Under the pieces are notes generated by a model, which was not told the origin of the DNA, searched no databases, and was given only the letters and a program-made list of their open reading frames with translations. A program made the position numbers and the translations under genes. From NCBI RefSeq assembly GCF_001429285.1, contig NZ_LMJJ01000006.1:90698-154697 (forward strand): a DNA stretch of 64,000 bases, given 5' to 3'. Source of the DNA: Ensifer sp. Root278. GTDB lineage: Bacteria > Pseudomonadota > Alphaproteobacteria > Rhizobiales > Rhizobiaceae. Shown one piece after another: positions 11,578 through 21,073 of this stretch (its first letter is position 1; every line of letters starts with the position of its first letter).

Positions 11578-12812
11578 TGGGTCTTTCCTCCATTCATGAC
11601 GGATTCGTACCAGGCGACGAGCAACTGCCGCTCCTCGTCCGATACGCCGGTGACGTTGGCGGGCGGCATCGCATGCGAACGGCCGGCCTGCAGATAGATT
11701 TCACGCGCGTGGTTTGCGATCTCGGTGTCGGTTTCGAGCGTCACGCCCTTCGGCGGCACGACCAATCCTTCCCAGCCCGGTTCCTTGGCATGGCACATGG
11801 AACAGCGGCCAAGCACGGTGTCGCGGACCTTCGGAAAGGCTTCCGCCGTCACGAAGGGCTGCTGCGCGGCGGAGATCTTTTCCTCGCCACCGCCGGCAAG
11901 CACCTTCGGCACGGTCGACAGCCACATGATCGCGACGAAGAGCAGCGCGGTGACGAGCCAGGTCCAGGTCGGATTGCCCTTGTCGGCGTGGCGGGTGTTG
12001 AACCAGTGGCGGATGGTGACGCCCATCAGAAACACCAGCGAGGCGATGATCCAGTTGAACTGGGTGCCAAAGGCCAGCGGGTAGTGGTTCGACAGCATCA
12101 GGAACAAAACTGGCAGCGTCAGGTAGTTGTTGTGCGTTGAGCGCTGCTTGGCGATCACGCCGTACTTGGGATCCGGCGTGCGGCCCGCGATCAGGTCGCC
12201 GACGACAACCTTCTGGTTCGGAATGATGATGAAGAACACGTTGGCCGACATGATCGTCGCGGTAAATGCGCCGAGATGCAGGAAGGCGGCGCGGCCGGTG
12301 AAGAGCTGCGTGTAACCCCAGGCCATGCCGACGAGGATGAAGTACAGAAGCACCATCAGCCTGGTGTTGTCGCGGCCGAAGGGCGACTTGCAGATCGTGT
12401 CATAGGCGAGCCAGCCGAAGGCGATCGAGCCCAGCGAGATGGCGATCGCCACCGGCTTCGAAACGTCGAGCACATTCGGATCGATCAGGTAGAGGTCGGC
12501 ACCGGCATAGTAGACCATGCACAACATGCCGAAACCGGAAAGCCAGGTGACGTAGGATTCCCATTTGAACCAGATCAGGTGCTCCGGCATGTTGGCCGGC
12601 GCCACCAGATACTTCTGGATGTGGTAAAAGCCGCCACCGTGCACCTGCCACTCTTCGCCATAGGCACCGACCGGAAGGTCCGGTCGCTTCTTCAGGCCAA
12701 GGTCAAGTGCAACGAAATAAAATGACGAACCGATCCACGCGATACCCGTGATGACGTGCAGCCATCTCATGGCAAAGGTGAGCCAATCCCAGGCTATGGC
12801 ATACTCGTACAT
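11574..12812 (-). CDS. puuD: membrane-bound urate hydroxylase with cytochrome c domain
   Basis: A 412-residue integral membrane protein. About eight transmembrane helices fill residues 10-310, starting MRWLHVITGIAWIGSSFYF, as in the urate hydroxylase PuuD family. A C-terminal c-type cytochrome follows, with the heme motif CSMCH near residue 342. It oxidises urate to 5-hydroxyisourate and passes electrons to the respiratory chain rather than to oxygen directly, so it replaces soluble uricase. Its product feeds HIU hydrolase (uraH, 20530). It is first in an operon with guaD. A GACTTTCAAA-like box lies about 75 bp upstream (see findings). Confidence 0.92.
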
Positions 12813-12959
12813 GGAATTCTCCCATTTCTCCTCGGACCATTATGTGTCATTGCTGGAGGTCGCGGGAACGTCGCTGCTTCACCAACACTTTCAAAAAAAT
12901 CTATAAAATAGCGACGCAATGGATAGGCTAGAGAGAAGCCGGAGGAGTGGGACGGAGGC

Positions 12960-13874
12960 ATGTCTTATCTGGACAATGTGCGCGTCTTCGTGCGCGTCGT
13001 AGAGCTTGGAACCCTATCGGCGGCCGGTCGCGACCAGCGCGTGACGCCGGCGGTTGCAAGCAATAGAATCAAAGAGTTGGAACGCCATATGGGCGTTCGC
13101 CTGTTCAACCGAACGACGCGCAAGCTGACCCCGACGGAGCATGGCCGCGTCTTTTACGATGGCGCGGTGAAGATCCTCGAAGCGGTCAACGAGGCCGAAA
13201 ACGCGATCGCCGATCTATCGCGCAATCCGAAGGGGGCGCTGAAGATTACCGCTCCCTTGGGGATAGGTCGGCGCCTGATTGCGTCGGGCATTCCCGAATT
13301 CCATGACAAGTATCCCGACATCGAAGTGCGGCTTCGTCTGTCGGACCACAATGTCGATATCCTCTCGGAAGGCGTCGACGTCGCGTTCAAGCTCGGCATC
13401 CTCGAAGATTCGAACCTGCGCATGCGTGGCATCATGAACTGCGAGCGCGTGGTCTGCGGGTCGCCCGACTATTTCGAAAAGCGCGGCGTGCCCCAAACCC
13501 CTGACGCGTTGATCGCCGACAAACACGACTGTCTGCTGCTGCGCTACCCGGGTTCGAAGGAGTATTTCTGGACGCTCCAGACCATGGAAGGCATGCGCAA
13601 ACTCGAGGTGACCGGCCCCTACGATTCGGACGACGGCGACGTGCTTACCCAATGGGCGCTCGACGGCCGCGGCATCATCAACAAGCCTCTCTTCGAGGTG
13701 AAAAGCCACATCAATTCCGGCGCGCTGGTGCCGATTCTGGTCGACACGCCGCCGCTCAGCGTACAGCTTGCGGCGATCTATCCACACAAGCGCTTCCAAG
13801 ATCCGAAAGTCAGGCTGATGATCGACTACATGGCCGAGCGCTGTCAGCGCTTGATCGGCAAGGCGCTGGAGTAG
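12960..13874 (+). CDS. LysR-family transcriptional regulator
   Basis: A 304-residue LysR protein. The N-terminal winged helix (LGTLSAAGRDQRVTPAVASNRIKELERHMGVRLFNRTTRKLTPTE) is of the CrgA/DsdC-like subgroup and is followed by a periplasmic-binding-like effector domain. Strong GGAGG boxes lie ahead of the ATG. It is divergent from puuD-guaD (148 bp apart), so control of urate and guanine oxidation is a reasonable inference, but no effector can be read from the sequence. Two rhizobial palindromes sit directly after the stop. Confidence 0.88.
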   Translation: MSYLDNVRVFVRVVELGTLSAAGRDQRVTPAVASNRIKELERHMGVRLFNRTTRKLTPTEHGRVFYDGAVKILEAVNEAENAIADLSRNPKGALKITAPLGIGRRLIASGIPEFHDKYPDIEVRLRLSDHNVDILSEGVDVAFKLGILEDSNLRMRGIMNCERVVCGSPDYFEKRGVPQTPDALIADKHDCLLLRYPGSKEYFWTLQTMEGMRKLEVTGPYDSDDGDVLTQWALDGRGIINKPLFEVKSHINSGALVPILVDTPPLSVQLAAIYPHKRFQDPKVRLMIDYMAERCQRLIGKALE

Positions 13875-13878
13875 CGTC

Positions 13879-13920
13879 TAGAGCGCCGTGCGTTCAGACG
13901 AACGCACTAAGGACGCTCTA
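13879..13920. repeat. intergenic palindrome (TAGAGCG...CGCTCTA)
   Basis: Outer arms TAGAGCG (13879-13885) and CGCTCTA (13914-13920) enclose a perfect GTGCGTTC/GAACGCAC stem (13888-13895 with 13900-13907) around an AGAC loop. It lies between the convergent LysR genes and may also act as a terminator. Confidence 0.7.
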
Positions 13921-13932
13921 GCACTTTGATTC

Positions 13933-13982
13933 TAGAGCATCTTGTCCGCTTTCAGTGATTCCACTGAAAGCGGGATGCTCTA
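13933..13982. repeat. intergenic palindrome (TAGAGCATC...GATGCTCTA)
   Basis: Outer arms TAGAGCATC (13933-13941) and GATGCTCTA (13974-13982) enclose a 12-bp perfect stem CCGCTTTCAGTG/CACTGAAAGCGG (13946-13957 with 13962-13973) and an ATTC loop. Sequences of this form are common between genes in Rhizobiaceae. The right arm includes the stop codon of the minus-strand LysR gene. Confidence 0.8.
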
Positions 13983-14906
13983 GCCTCTCGTCTTCTCAAT
14001 ACCGGCAATACCGCTGACCTGCTCGACGAGAAAGTCGACCAGCAGGCGAACCCGGGCGATGCCTGCGCGCTCGGGCACGATCAGCAGGCTGAGCGGCACC
14101 GAAGGCAGCCTGTAGTCCGGCAGGATCGGCAACAGCCGACCACTCGCCAGGAGATCGTCGACGAGCCATTGGTGTGTTGGTGCGATGCCGCGCCCGGCGA
14201 CCAGCGCCTCGCGGGCGGCAAGCCCATGGTCGACGAGGAACCGCCCGCCAAAGGGTACCGCGTGGCTGCGGCCGTCTGCTCCTTCCAGCGAGATCAGGTC
14301 ACTGCCTGCGACGTTCGACATGCGGATTCCCTCATGGGCAGCGAGGTCGCGCGGGGCAGCCGGGCACCCACGTGCCGCCAGATAGGCGGGCGCGGCGACG
14401 AACAGACGGCGGCTTTCGCCAAGCACCCGGAGCTTCATGGAGCTGTCGGTGAGCGGCCCGAGACGCAGCGCGATATCGACCCCTTCCCGCACCAGATCGA
14501 TCCGCTCGTCGGTCAGGCTGAGATCGACCTCGATATCAGGATAACGATCCTGAAAGGCGAAGATCAAGCGGGTTGCGTGCAGGACCCCGAAGGCGGCGGT
14601 GCAGGATACCCGGATGGTCCCGGCCGAGGCGCCGCGGGTGCTGCGCGCCTCGTCGCCTGCCTGGTCGACTAAGCGTAGGATCTGGATGCTGTTGGCATAG
14701 TAACGACTGCCTTCGTCGGTCAACGTGACGCGCCGGGTGGTGCGGCTAAGCAGGGGCACGCCGACGGCTTCCTCCAGCTCCCTCAGATGCCGCGTAACGC
14801 TCGACTGGCCGATGCCGAGTTCGCGGGCAACGGCCGACAGGCTGCCGCGCTCGGCGACCCGTACGAAGCTTCGCATCCGTTCCAGCGTCACGTCCGATTT
14901 ATCCAT
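13980..14906 (-). CDS. LysR-family transcriptional regulator
   Basis: A 308-residue LysR protein with the helix-turn-helix GSLSAVARELGIGQSSVTRHLRELEEAVG near residues 22-50 and a C-terminal effector domain of normal length. It is divergent from a flavodoxin-fold quinone reductase, 95 bp away, with a TATCCA/TGGATA dyad in between. This is the usual arrangement for LysR control of a neighbouring oxidoreductase, often in response to quinones or electrophiles. Confidence 0.88.
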   Translation of the reverse strand: MDKSDVTLERMRSFVRVAERGSLSAVARELGIGQSSVTRHLRELEEAVGVPLLSRTTRRVTLTDEGSRYYANSIQILRLVDQAGDEARSTRGASAGTIRVSCTAAFGVLHATRLIFAFQDRYPDIEVDLSLTDERIDLVREGVDIALRLGPLTDSSMKLRVLGESRRLFVAAPAYLAARGCPAAPRDLAAHEGIRMSNVAGSDLISLEGADGRSHAVPFGGRFLVDHGLAAREALVAGRGIAPTHQWLVDDLLASGRLLPILPDYRLPSVPLSLLIVPERAGIARVRLLVDFLVEQVSGIAGIEKTRG

Positions 14907-14921
14907 TTTTCGGTATAATCC

Positions 14922-14936
14922 TATCCATATTGGATA
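14922..14936. promoter_or_regulatory. LysR-type dyad between regulator and quinone reductase
   Basis: TATCCA (14922-14927) and TGGATA (14931-14936) form an inverted repeat around TAT, close to the start of the minus-strand LysR gene. A further ATCCA lies at about 14901. It is a likely binding site for the adjacent LysR protein and could mediate both autoregulation and activation. Confidence 0.55.
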
Positions 14937-15000
14937 TCTACCGCATGGACAAACGGCGGTCTACCTAAAGTCTCAGTTCACGACTGAAGGATTGCCGACC

Positions 15001-15807
15001 ATGAAAGTTCTGCTTGTCTATGCCCATCCCGAACCGCGTTCGCTGAACGGGACACTGCACGATGTCGCTGTCAAGGCGCTGGAAGCCGAGGGACACGAGG
15101 TGCGCGTCACCGACCTCTATGCCGAAGGATGGAAATCCGAGATCGACCGCGCCGACTTCCCCGCGCTCCTTCCGGATGCCCGGTTCAAGCCAAGCCGTGC
15201 CTCGAAGGAAGCCTTCGCGACCAATACCCTGACCGCTGATGTCAGGGCCGAGCAGGAAAATCTGCTATGGGCCGATACCCTGATCCTGCAGTTTCCGCTG
15301 TGGTGGTACTCGATGCCGGCGATCCTGAAAGGCTGGGTCGATCGCGTCTATGCCTATGGCTTCGCCTATGGCGTTGGCGAACACAGCGACAAATACTGGG
15401 GCAAGCGGTTCGGCGAGGGAACGCTCGCAGGAAAACGTGCCATGTTGGTGGTGACAACAGGTGGCTGGGAAGAACACTACTCGCCGCGCGGGGTCAACGG
15501 ACCGATCGACGATCTGCTTTTCCCGATCAATCACGGCGTTCTCTATTATCCCGGCTACGACGTACTTCCGCCTTTTGTCGCCTACCGGGTCGACGGTCTT
15601 GACGAAGCCGGTTTCGAAGCGACGGCCGAGCGGCTGAGGCAAAGGATGCGCACGCTAACAACCACGCCGCCTATTCCCTATCGCCGGCAGAATGGCGGCG
15701 ACTACCTGATCCCGACCCTTGAGCTGCGTCCGGATATCGAAGCCGCAGACGCGCGCGGCTTTGCGCTTCACCTGAACGGTGCGATACACCAGGGCAATAG
15801 CGCCTGA
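15001..15807 (+). CDS. NAD(P)H dehydrogenase (quinone), flavodoxin fold
   Basis: A 268-residue protein of the MdaB/NQO1-like family. It begins MKVLLVYAHPEPRSLN, the FMN/FAD phosphate-binding start of the fold, and continues with ADTLILQFPLWWYSMPAILKGWVDRV and LVVTTGGWEEHYSPRGVNGPID, both highly typical. It would reduce quinones by two electrons with NAD(P)H in the cytoplasm. The ATG at 15001 gives the canonical N-terminus; the open frame extends about 280 bp further upstream but there overlaps the divergent LysR gene. It converges with xdhC, the stops being 4 bases apart. Confidence 0.88.
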   Translation: MKVLLVYAHPEPRSLNGTLHDVAVKALEAEGHEVRVTDLYAEGWKSEIDRADFPALLPDARFKPSRASKEAFATNTLTADVRAEQENLLWADTLILQFPLWWYSMPAILKGWVDRVYAYGFAYGVGEHSDKYWGKRFGEGTLAGKRAMLVVTTGGWEEHYSPRGVNGPIDDLLFPINHGVLYYPGYDVLPPFVAYRVDGLDEAGFEATAERLRQRMRTLTTTPPIPYRRQNGGDYLIPTLELRPDIEAADARGFALHLNGAIHQGNSA

Positions 15808-15811
15808 GCCG

Positions 15812-16681
15812 TTAGCGTGCAAACTTCGCGACAGCCGGACGACGCGGGCTATCGGGTTGGGCCGGCTGCCGGAAATTCAGCGCCGCCGCCATGACTTCCG
15901 CGGCGGCAAGCGCTGCGATGACGGCCGGCCGCTTGTCCTTAACCGACGTGCCGCCGATCGGGCAGACGAGCCGGTCGAAAAGATCCGGGCGGCCGATCTC
16001 ACGCGACAACCAATTCTTGAAGGTCCCGCGTTTCGTCTTCGAGCCGATCATGCCGACATAGGATGCGTCGTCGCGGCGAAGCGCCTCGGCGGCGATCAGG
16101 AAGTCGAGCGCGTGGTCGTGCGTCAGGATCACGAAGGCGCTGCCGGGCGGGGCATCGCGCACGACCGCCTCAGGCATCGCCGTCAGGCAGGTTTCAATGC
16201 CCGGTATATCGGCGACAGCCGAAAGCTCGTTCTCGCGGGTATCGACGAGAACGGTGCGGACCGGAACCAGGGACAGCGCCATGGCCAGCGCATCGCCGAC
16301 ATGGCCGGCGCCGAAGACATAGACATGCGGCCGGCTGGCGATTTCCAGGTCGCTGCGTTCAATCAGCATGGCGGCTTTCTCCCGATCGATGCGTGTGAAG
16401 GCGAGCGCCACGCGCCCGCCGCAACACTGGCCGATCTCCGGACCGAGCGGGATGGTCATTGCCTCCAGCGCGTCGCCGCGCTTCAGCGCCCGCCGGCCAT
16501 GGTCGATCGCCATATATTCGAGCTGGCCGCCGCCGATCGTGCCGAAGAGGCTATCGGTGGCGACGAGCATCCAGGCATCGGTGTCGCGCGGCGTCGAGCC
16601 GGCTGCACCCGTCACTTCCACAAGCACGCAATCCGGCTCGCGTCGGAGAAAGTCCCTGATATCCTCGCGGCTCGCCACCAT
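15812..16681 (-). CDS. xdhC: xanthine dehydrogenase accessory protein XdhC
   Basis: A 289-residue XdhC/CoxI-family protein. The N-terminal part has TGAAGSTPRDTDAWMLV and GTIGGGQLEY; the motif IGQCCGGRVAL carries the cysteine pair needed for cofactor binding; the C-terminal Rossmann domain shows VYVFGAGHVGDAL. XdhC binds molybdenum cofactor, promotes its sulfuration and inserts it into XdhB. It is last in the uraH-xdhA-xdhB-xdhC operon, 15 bp after xdhB. Confidence 0.93.
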   Translation of the reverse strand: MVASREDIRDFLRREPDCVLVEVTGAAGSTPRDTDAWMLVATDSLFGTIGGGQLEYMAIDHGRRALKRGDALEAMTIPLGPEIGQCCGGRVALAFTRIDREKAAMLIERSDLEIASRPHVYVFGAGHVGDALAMALSLVPVRTVLVDTRENELSAVADIPGIETCLTAMPEAVVRDAPPGSAFVILTHDHALDFLIAAEALRRDDASYVGMIGSKTKRGTFKNWLSREIGRPDLFDRLVCPIGGTSVKDKRPAVIAALAAAEVMAAALNFRQPAQPDSPRRPAVAKFAR

Positions 16682-16696
16682 GACAATCAGCCCCTG

Positions 16697-19036
16697 TTAC
16701 CCTTTCTGCCTCGCGGCCGCCCGCAGCCGCTCGATCGCCATCAGCACTCGTTCCGGCGTCGCCGGCGCATCAAGGCGCGGTGCTATACGATACTCCGCAA
16801 CACTGGCCGCCGCCATCGACAAGGCCTCCAGAACGGAAATGCCGAGCATGAACGGCGGTTCCCCGACCGCCTTCGAACGGCGGATGGTTTCCTCACGGTT
16901 GACCGACCATTCGGCAAGCCGTGTGTTGAAGACGCGTGGCCGATCCGACGCAAGCGGGATCTTGTAGGTCGAAGGCGCGTGCGTGCGCAGCCGACCCTTG
17001 GCATCCCACCAGAGTTCTTCCGTCGTCAGCCAGCCCATGCCCTGAACAAAGGCGCCCTCCACCTGGCCGAGGTCGAGCGCCGGGTTCAGCGAGCGGCCAA
17101 CGTCGTGCAGGATGTCGGTGCGATCGACCTGGTATTCGCCAGTCAGCGTATCGACGCTGACCTCGGAGCAAGAAGCGCCATAGGCATAGTAGAAGAACGG
17201 CCGGCCCCGGCCTTCCGCGCGGTTCCAGTGGATCTTCGGCGTCTTGTAGAAACCGGCAGCCGAAAGCTGGATGCGGGCGCCATAGGCGATCTTGATGAAC
17301 TCGTTGAAACCAAGGCGTTCGGCGCCGATGCGAACCGTGTTCGGCTCGAAAGCGACGTCGGCCTCAGCAACGTTCCAGCGCTCGGCGGCAAAGCGCACGA
17401 GCCTCTCCTTGATCTGCTGGGCGGCGTTGGCGGCCGCCATGCCGTTCAGGTCGGAACCGGAGGAGGCAGCCGTCGCCGACGTGTTCGGCACTTTGCCGGT
17501 CGTCGTCGCCGTCACCTTGATCCGGTCGAGGTTGACCTGGAACTCATCGGCAACCACCTGGGCGACCTTGGTGTAGAGCCCCTGCCCCATCTCGGTGCCG
17601 CCGTGGTTCAGATGGATCGAGCCATCCGTATAGACGTGCACCAGCGCGCCGGCCTGGTTGTATTCGGTCTTGGTGAAGGAGATGCCGAACTTCACCGGTG
17701 TCAGCGCGATGCCGCGCTTGACCACATGGTTTTCGCGGTTGAAGGCGATCACCGCCTCACGACGCTTGGCATAGTCGGCCGAGGTTTCCAGCTCCTCGAT
17801 GATGCGGCCGATGATGTTGTCTTCAACCGTCTGGTGATAGGGCGTGAGGTTGCGGCCCTCGCCGCCGTAGAAGTTCAGCTTGCGGATTTCGAGCGGATCC
17901 TTGCCGACGGCATAGGCGATCTCCTCGATCATGCGTTCGCCGCCGACCATGCCCTGCGGACCGCCGAAACCGCGGAATGCGGTGTTGGAGACCGTGTTGG
18001 TCTTCAGCGGACGCGAGCGCAGGCGCACGTTCGGATAGAAGTAGCAATTGTCGGCGTGGAAGAGCGCCCGGTCGGTGACCGGACCGGAGAGATCCGCCGA
18101 ATAGCCGCAGCGCGCCGAAAAGACAGCGTCCACCGCCTCGATACGACCTTCATCGTCGTAGCCGAGCTTGTAGTCGACATGGAAGTCGTGGCGCTTGCCG
18201 GTCGCGCTCATGTCGTCGTCGCGATCCGGCCTGACCTTGACCGGGCAGCGGTATTTCTTGGCAGCAACCGCTGCAACCGCTGCGAAAATGTTGGCCTGGG
18301 TTTCCTTGCCGCCGAAGCCACCGCCCATGCGGCGCACGTTGACGGTCACCGCATTCGACGGCACGCCGAGAACGGTCGCAACCATGTGCTGCGTCTCAGC
18401 CGGATGCTGCGTCGAGGAGTAGACGAGCACTTCGTCGTCCTCGCCGGGGATGGCGAAAGAGATCTGCCCTTCCAGATAGAAGTGATCCTGGCCGCCGATA
18501 CGCATCTCGCCTTCAAGGATGTTCTTCGCCTTGGCGAAGCCGGCTTCGATGTCGCCCCGCTCGAGCTTCAAGGGATCGATCACCAGCGGGTAGTTGGCGG
18601 CCGCCGCTTCCAGGACATCGGTCACATGCGGCAGGTCGCGGTACTCGATTTTGACCTTGGCCGCCGCGCGGCGGGCCGCCTCACGGGAGGTGGCGATGAC
18701 CGCAAAGATCGGCTGGCCGTGGAACTCCACCTTGTCGGTGACGAAGATCGGCTCGTCGTGCTTGTGGGCCGGGCTAATGTCGTTTTCGCCGGGAATGTCG
18801 GCCGCCGTCAGCACGCCGATCACGCCTTCGCTGCTATTTACCGCTTCGAAGTCGATCGAGAGGATATCGGCATGCGCGCGCTGCGACAGGCCGAGATAGC
18901 CGTGCAGCGTGCCCTGGGGTTCCGGGATGTCGTCGATATATTCGGCCGTACCCGACACATGCTTGTGGCCGGATTCGTGGCGTTCGTTTTCGTGCACGCC
19001 GCCGCGGATGCGGTCGATGGGCTGCATCACGTTCAT
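16697..19036 (-). CDS. xdhB: xanthine dehydrogenase molybdenum-binding subunit
   Basis: A 779-residue large subunit of bacterial xanthine dehydrogenase. After a short N-terminal part (HESGHKHVSGTAEYIDD) come the molybdopterin-binding GGGFGGKETQ near residue 240, the RGFGGPQGM segment and, near the C-terminus, KAVGEPPFMLGISV with the catalytic glutamate. It oxidises hypoxanthine and xanthine to urate in the cytoplasm as part of an A2B2 complex. It starts 11 bp after xdhA. A 1090-residue open frame on the opposite strand is only a GC-driven shadow. Confidence 0.95.
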   Translation of the reverse strand: MNVMQPIDRIRGGVHENERHESGHKHVSGTAEYIDDIPEPQGTLHGYLGLSQRAHADILSIDFEAVNSSEGVIGVLTAADIPGENDISPAHKHDEPIFVTDKVEFHGQPIFAVIATSREAARRAAAKVKIEYRDLPHVTDVLEAAAANYPLVIDPLKLERGDIEAGFAKAKNILEGEMRIGGQDHFYLEGQISFAIPGEDDEVLVYSSTQHPAETQHMVATVLGVPSNAVTVNVRRMGGGFGGKETQANIFAAVAAVAAKKYRCPVKVRPDRDDDMSATGKRHDFHVDYKLGYDDEGRIEAVDAVFSARCGYSADLSGPVTDRALFHADNCYFYPNVRLRSRPLKTNTVSNTAFRGFGGPQGMVGGERMIEEIAYAVGKDPLEIRKLNFYGGEGRNLTPYHQTVEDNIIGRIIEELETSADYAKRREAVIAFNRENHVVKRGIALTPVKFGISFTKTEYNQAGALVHVYTDGSIHLNHGGTEMGQGLYTKVAQVVADEFQVNLDRIKVTATTTGKVPNTSATAASSGSDLNGMAAANAAQQIKERLVRFAAERWNVAEADVAFEPNTVRIGAERLGFNEFIKIAYGARIQLSAAGFYKTPKIHWNRAEGRGRPFFYYAYGASCSEVSVDTLTGEYQVDRTDILHDVGRSLNPALDLGQVEGAFVQGMGWLTTEELWWDAKGRLRTHAPSTYKIPLASDRPRVFNTRLAEWSVNREETIRRSKAVGEPPFMLGISVLEALSMAAASVAEYRIAPRLDAPATPERVLMAIERLRAAARQKG

Positions 19037-19047
19037 GGCTTCCTCCC

Positions 19048-20526
19048 TTAAACCGCGACAGCAATGGTGCGATCGAGGCGGATCTGGCCGCTCGACTGCG
19101 TTTCGAGATAGAAGCGGCGAAGCAGGTTCTTCGCCACCAGTTGGCGGTACTCGGCCGAGGCGCGCCAGTCGGTGAGCGGCGTGAAGTCCTCATCGAAAGC
19201 GGCGACCGCGCGCTCGATCGTGTCCTCGTTCCATTCCGCGCCCTTCAGCGCCGCCTCGACATTGGCGGCCCGCTTCGGCGTGCCGGCCATACCGCCGAAG
19301 GCGATGATCGCATCGGTGATCCGACCGGCGTCGAAGGCGATGTTGAAGCCGCCACAGACGGCGGTGATATCCTCGTCGAGACGCTTCGTCACCTTGTAGA
19401 CAGCGAGACGGGCATTATCCGAGACGAACGGGATGCGCACGGATTCCACGAACTCGCCTGGCTCGCGATCCTGCTTGCCATAGGCGATGAAGAAATCCTC
19501 AAGCACGACCGTGCGACGGCGAGCGCCCTTGCGCAGCGTGATCGAAGCGCCAAGCGCGATCAGGGCCGGCGGCGTGTCGCCAATCGGCGAGCCGTTGGCG
19601 ATGTTGCCGCCGACGGTGCCCATGTTGCGGACCTGCTGGCCGCCGATGCGGTCCCAGAGCTCCGTCAGTTCGGGGAAATGCGCGACGATAACAGGATAGG
19701 CCTCGGCATAGCTCACACCGGCGCCAAGCGTGACGCCATCCGCATCGACCGTGATCCGCCGCAACTCTTCGAGATGGATCAGGTGAATGACCGGAGAGAT
19801 GTCGCGCATGAACTTCGTGACCCACAGCCCGACGTCGGTCGAGCCGGCAACGATCGTCGCCTTGGGGTTGGCTTCGAACACGGCAGCAAAATCGTCGACC
19901 GAACCCGGCAGGATGAAGCGTTCCGTCTCGGAGCCGATTTCCACACGGCGGCCGTCCTGCAGCGACGCCAGTTCCTTGGCGATCCGATCGCGCTCGACCA
20001 CGAGCGGGTCCTTGCCAACATCGCCGATCGTCGAGATCGCTTCGGCTGCGCGAATGATCGCGGCATAGCCGGTGCACCGACAAAGATTGCCCTGAAGCGC
20101 CTTTTCGATTTCGGCGATGGACGGCTTCGGGTTTTCCATCCAAAGGCCATAGAGCGACATCACGAAACCGGGCGTGCAGAAGCCGCACTGCGAAGCGTGC
20201 GTGTCGAGCATCGCCTGCTGCACCGGGTGCAGCGGGCCGGCCGGCTGCGCCAGCGAATCCACCGTGACGATATGACAGCCGTCGAGCGAACCGACGAAAC
20301 GGATGCAGGCATTGACGGATTCATACTTGAGCTTGCCGTCGAGCAAGCGTCCGACGAGCACCGTGCAGGCACCGCAGTCGCCCTCTGCGCAGCCTTCCTT
20401 GGTGCCCTTGAGGTTGCGGTCGATGCGCAGGAAATCGAGTAGCGTCTGGACCGGAGAGACGTCGGCAAGTTCGACGAGCCGATGGTTCAGGATGAAGCGG
20501 ATGGTGTTGCGGATCTGGATCGTCAT
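19048..20526 (-). CDS. xdhA: xanthine dehydrogenase iron-sulfur/FAD subunit
   Basis: A 492-residue small subunit. The first ferredoxin-like cluster uses Cys46, Cys51, Cys54 (CAEGDCGAC) and Cys74; the second [2Fe-2S] domain has Cys114, Cys117 (CGFC), Cys149 and Cys151 (CRC). The FAD domain follows with VAGSTDVGLWV and GNIANGSPIGDTPPAL, as in XDH. It passes electrons from the molybdenum centre of XdhB to NAD+. It is separated by three bases from uraH upstream and 11 from xdhB downstream, so all four genes form one transcription unit. Confidence 0.95.
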   Translation of the reverse strand: MTIQIRNTIRFILNHRLVELADVSPVQTLLDFLRIDRNLKGTKEGCAEGDCGACTVLVGRLLDGKLKYESVNACIRFVGSLDGCHIVTVDSLAQPAGPLHPVQQAMLDTHASQCGFCTPGFVMSLYGLWMENPKPSIAEIEKALQGNLCRCTGYAAIIRAAEAISTIGDVGKDPLVVERDRIAKELASLQDGRRVEIGSETERFILPGSVDDFAAVFEANPKATIVAGSTDVGLWVTKFMRDISPVIHLIHLEELRRITVDADGVTLGAGVSYAEAYPVIVAHFPELTELWDRIGGQQVRNMGTVGGNIANGSPIGDTPPALIALGASITLRKGARRRTVVLEDFFIAYGKQDREPGEFVESVRIPFVSDNARLAVYKVTKRLDEDITAVCGGFNIAFDAGRITDAIIAFGGMAGTPKRAANVEAALKGAEWNEDTIERAVAAFDEDFTPLTDWRASAEYRQLVAKNLLRRFYLETQSSGQIRLDRTIAVAV

Positions 20527-20529
20527 CGC

Positions 20530-20901
20530 TTAGCTCCCGCGGTAGGTGGAGTAGCCATAGGGCGAAAGCAGCAGCGGCACGTGGTAGTGGGCGCCCTGGT
20601 TCTCGATGCCGAAGCGGATCGGGATCACGTCGAGGAACGGGTTCTCGCCGCGCTTGCTCGCGCCCCCGAGATAGTCGCCGGCATGAAAATGCAGTTCGTA
20701 GGTGCCCGTCTGCATGCGCTCGCCACTCAACAGCGGCTCGTCGCAGCGACCATCGTCGTTGGTCTTGACCGATTTGATGTGCGTCTGGCGATCGCTATCG
20801 ACCCGGTAGAGCTCGATGCGCAGCCCCTCGGCCGGCTTGCCGCTTGCCGTATCCAGCACGTGCGTCGTCAGGCGACCGGCGTTTCCACCATGAGATTGCA
20901 T
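20530..20901 (-). CDS. uraH: 5-hydroxyisourate hydrolase
   Basis: A 123-residue transthyretin-related protein that opens the ring of 5-hydroxyisourate made by PuuD. It carries the family markers: RLTTHVLD at the N-terminus with the catalytic His, [19 protein letters not shown] at the C-terminus with the second His and the diagnostic YRGS ending. It is first in the uraH-xdhABC operon, with GGAGGAGCG ahead of the ATG, and is divergent from puuE-uraD. It needs UraD, encoded across the promoter, to finish the conversion to S-allantoin. Confidence 0.95.
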   Translation of the reverse strand: MQSHGGNAGRLTTHVLDTASGKPAEGLRIELYRVDSDRQTHIKSVKTNDDGRCDEPLLSGERMQTGTYELHFHAGDYLGGASKRGENPFLDVIPIRFGIENQGAHYHVPLLLSPYGYSTYRGS

Positions 20902-21073
20902 TCTTTTCGCTCCTCCCGAAGTCAGCTTTCCACCTCGCAGTATTCCGGCATTCCGGCCCGCTTGGTAGCGAGCGGATCATTCGAGACTTTCAAATTTTTT
21001 GGGGGGAATGGCTCGAAACAAATGCGGCTAGAAATTTGCCGCAGAGACGAAAATGTCTGGAGGAGCTGCTTTG
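20902..21073. promoter_or_regulatory. divergent promoter uraH-xdhABC / puuE-uraD with shared GACTTTCAAA box
   Basis: This 172-bp region serves two divergent purine operons. GACTTTCAAATTTTTT at 20986-21001 recurs almost unchanged at 28497-28513 ahead of the purine permease, and the CACTTTCAAA core recurs about 75 bp ahead of puuD. The element could be an operator or part of a promoter. GGAGGA at 21058-21063 is the ribosome site that fixes the puuE start. Confidence 0.55.

Noticed and set aside
13879..13982. A CRISPR-like array between the two LysR genes
   Set aside because: The two palindromes differ in sequence, there are no regular spacers and no cas genes.
15779..19051. A 1090-codon open frame on the plus strand opposite xdhB and xdhC
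   Set aside because: It is antisense to well-conserved genes, has no family resemblance and is rich in Arg, Ala, Asp and Gly, the usual product of GC-rich third positions.
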